DNA from: Gymnothorax reevesii
Lineage: Eukaryota; Chordata; Actinopteri; Anguilliformes; Muraenidae
Assembly: GCA_029721435.1 (NCBI GenBank)
Contig: CM056588.1
Coordinates: forward strand, 39,015,430-39,079,429
Direction of reading: 5' to 3'
Length of the DNA: 64,000 bases
The notes below the pieces were generated by a model that was given only the letters and a program-made list of their open reading frames with translations, had not been told where the DNA came from and ran no database searches. Below are positions 61,414 through 64,000 of this stretch, in pieces. The translations under genes were made by a program, and so were the position numbers. Positions within the stretch are counted from its first letter, which is position 1. Every line of letters starts with the position of its first letter.

Positions 61414-61662
61414 CGTTCTTACATACCTGTCCAGGAGAAGAAGAGTTAGCTCCGAGTCAAATTGTACCCCCTTTAGCTCTCGCAGTGTTCTCCACCTTGG
61501 AAATGCAAGGCCAATATTAATACAGGTTCTGTCCCTTTCTTTATCCGACAACTTCTTCGCCAACGACCATTGTTTCTTTAGAAGTAATTTCGGATCCTGC
61601 TCATCTACTGGTGAACGTTCCGCTCTCCGCCATTTCGCTTTATAAAAAATACGCGCTGCCAC
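61414..61662 (-). CDS. Possible first coding exon of an unidentified gene, 83-codon frame
   Basis: On the minus strand an ATG at 61662 opens MAARIFYKAKWRRAERSPVD and continues through KKQWSLAKKLSDKERDRTC and INIGLAFPRWRTLRELKGVQ to LLLLDRY, where a strong donor-like CAG|GTATGT occurs near 61427. The peptide is basic then amphipathic and does not look random. I do not recognise a domain with certainty; it resembles transposon-linked predicted proteins seen in fish. No further exons were found downstream on that strand. It may be a transposon-derived remnant. Confidence 0.35.
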
Positions 61663-63747
61663 TGCTCACTGGCTGTACGAATGCATTCTTGGGAAGGAGG
61701 AGGTGGCGATTCATATGAATGTACATGAACACGCAGCCAGACCAGCCTTGTAAACAATGGGCTGGAGATCAACACAGAGAGCGGGTGTGTGACGTCCTGC
61801 TATACTCCAGATGAAATTACACTTCTCGTTCTTCACATAGCGATTTTTAATTCCTTCAATTGAGAAATGATGCATTTTTGCTCATTGCCCCTTTAAAACA
61901 CGTCCTCGTTTCATCTGTCCTTTCTCCTCCATGCATCCTCGGTGGGAGGGACTAAGACGCAAGGATAGGATGCAAGTGAGGGGAACTAGGATGCAATTTA
62001 ACAAACTTGAGTCACAGCCTTTGTTTCTATCGCTTATCCAGCGCTTGAATCGCCAATTCAACCAGTGAAGGGTGTTATGCATGCATGGAACACATCGGGC
62101 AGTGTGCAAATATGAGTTAAACGTATGTTATTAACATATACAGCACTGAGAGTCAGGGGACAATACCGAGAGATGGCCAAGCATGGGGAGCAAAAGAACA
62201 CAGTTCTGGGAAAGACAACTCAGCACTGGCATATGACCCAGCACTGAAAAGGAAATGACCCAGTCAGTGATGGAACTCAGCATTTGTCTGAGCACAAAAC
62301 TCCTCGCCGAAAACCAACCCTTCATTCAGTACAGGGAGGACCATCAACAACAATGACCTGAGGACCAAAACTTGGGGGAAAAAATACCAACACCAGTTTA
62401 ACATCAAACAATGCATGAAATTACCGTCTAGCCAACAGTTTTCGAAGTATGACTTCTGTATTAATTCAATTAAATACTAATTATTATTCAGAGTATGCAA
62501 CAAACCAGATAAATGACTTTTCAGATAACGTTCCAGTTGAAAATGTCATAATCGGAGAGGCACAAGTGAAATGGCTGCCTTTTCAATATTATCAGCGATT
62601 GCTTCAAGTTCACCACTGTACTTGTGTCTGTAACACATTCCAATGAAGCACTATGTAACATCACCTCACCTTGTAATTATGCATATCATCATTCTTGAAC
62701 TGAGGACACTCGTTGGACTTTCAAAAATGTAATTTGTAGCCATTCTTAACGGATGTAAGACTTTAGTTGGTCATCAGTGCAGGTTCTTGTGTATCATAAT
62801 CCTCCACACATTTCAATGGGAGATAGATCCGGGCTGCACACAGGCCAGAACTGTACCTGCACTCCCTGACAATGAAGCCACGTTGTGGTAACATAAGTAG
62901 TGTGGGGCTAGGCGTTATACCACTAGAATAAGCACGGGGGTCCTTGAAAAAGAGGAAGTCTGGAAGGCTACAAATGTTGTTTCAAAATGCATGTGTACCC
63001 TTTTACGTCAATTATTTCTTCACAGATGTGCAAGCTGCCAATGCAGAGAGCACTGGTGCAGCCTCAGACCATGACAGATGCTGGTTTTTGCATTTCAGTA
63101 TAACAGATCCCCTGGTAACATATTTATCATTTCCAAAAACAATATGAGAGACTGTCTCTTTCAGACCAGAGTACTCCTTTCCACTGTACTGTCAATCAAT
63201 CGACTCTGATGAGCGAGAGCCTACAGATGATGGTGGTGTTTCTGGGGGGTGTTGAGATTTGGCTTCCTGCTAGCACAGTTTCGTCATAACTTGCATTTGA
63301 TGATTTGATGACAAACTGTGTTCAACGACAAGGGTCTTCCAAAGTATTTCTGGGCTTATGTGGATACTTCTGTCTATCATAGGAGCATGTTGATTTTTAG
63401 TGAAGGGATTCCATTCCCTTGGCTCAATTGTTTTAAAACATGCAGTAGGCATCAAATTCAGAAAAAATATTTACAGGAGTCAATACAGTTGGTAAGGTGA
63501 AATTGAAAATTTTTCTTTGTGTCGTTTTCGAGTAAATGTGGGCAAGAAAGAAATTACAAATCATAGTTGTTCATTTTCATTTTAAAAACTGTCCCAATGC
63601 TTGTGGAATCAAGGTAGAAGTATTAGTAAAAAATGTATATTGTATGCGTTTACCTGGTTGCTTTGTCCCCTTCAAACTATTGCTTGTTGAGACATATTGC
63701 ATGACAACATGCATCTATTCTGTATTGCTGAAGCGCAATCCATGATT

Positions 63748-63789
63748 AGTTTTCTCCTGAAGGTATTGAAAAGATACCAGGAGAAAAAC
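63748..63789. other. Short perfect-arm hairpin
   Basis: TTTTCTCCTGAAGGTAT pairs with ATACCAGGAGAAAAA around a 7-nt loop. Too short for a typical animal pre-miRNA; possibly a palindrome remnant. Confidence 0.4.
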
Positions 63790-64000
63790 ATTCTTTGTGA
63801 AAACCCTTAAGTCAAGACAATTCTGGGACGAATGGGACAATTTCTAGAAGAGGTTTCTACTAAATTGCCTCCACCAATACCTCGACAAAGGTCACTCTTC
63901 CCCTTGTTTGTCTGTCTGTACATTTACAAACAAGATAACAGAAAAAGTTCTGGACCGGTTCTGAGGAAACATTGTGGGAAGGTTAGAGATGACAACAGTG

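Larger units (their letters stand above)
57661..64000. other. Downstream flank, no host gene recognised
   Basis: Apart from the repeats listed, 59.1-60.6 and 61.9-63.7 kb are AT-rich with short chance frames. At 63890-64000 the sequence CTTGTTTGTCTGTCTGTACA and AACAAGATAACAGAAAAAGT resembles the start of a common fish repeat running off the window. Confidence 0.5.

Noticed and set aside
57661..64000. A neighbouring SOX6-type gene, expected near INSC in other vertebrates
   Set aside because: No HMG box or other recognisable exon is present in the downstream flank; synteny cannot be judged from this window.

Overview
The window looks like teleost fish nuclear DNA. It holds one host gene, spread over many short GT-AG exons, inside long AT-rich introns and flanks full of fish-type transposons: Tc1-like elements, an L2-clade LINE, tRNA-derived SINE-like units, TTAA-flanked MITEs, fold-back elements and minisatellites. 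Nothing bacterial, viral or CRISPR-like was seen. The species cannot be named from the sequence.

The host gene is INSC (inscuteable homolog, spindle orientation adaptor protein) on the + strand. I assembled twelve coding exons from 8390 to the stop codon at 57150. All junctions are GT-AG, the phases agree at every junction, and the sum is 1620 nt, or 539 residues. The first exon (53 nt, start ATG at 8390) was found because its phase-2 end fits the 21880 exon exactly and its peptide resembles the start of a mammalian INSC isoform. A 3' UTR with AATAAA at 57638 follows. The protein has the N-terminal LGN/GPSM2-binding segment, a Gly-rich linker, an armadillo-type helical C-terminal half and a C-terminal ESFV that fits a class I PDZ ligand.

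Layout: 1-8.3 kb is flank, with two adjoining decayed Tc1-like elements (2.85-5.21 kb) and a degenerate ~68-bp minisatellite that runs into the first coding exon. Intron 1 (8.4-21.9 kb) holds a deleted Tc1 derivative, a CpG-rich patch, a TTAA MITE, a large fold-back element and an antisense Tc1 relic. Intron 2 (22.2-33.7 kb) holds a nearly full-length L2 LINE (26.0-29.56 kb) with a catalytic-residue change and a frameshift, two tandem tRNA-like units and a SINE. Introns 3-5 (33.8-43.8 kb) hold minisatellites, an exact 146-bp tandem array and a THAP-domain relic. Introns 6-11 (43.9-57.0 kb) hold another minisatellite, microsatellites at splice acceptors and a nested TTAA fold-back element. 57.7-64 kb is flank with MITEs, a deleted Tc1 derivative and one unexplained possible exon on the minus strand.

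No clearly new multi-gene system is present. The most useful leads are repeats that form or touch INSC splice signals (minisatellite at the start exon, TG tract at exon 8, CT/CTCC tract at exon 6, pyrimidine tract after the weak exon 5 donor). Others are an insertion whose empty site survives in a second repeat copy 41 kb away, and intronic inverted repeats that should make long dsRNA in the INSC pre-mRNA.
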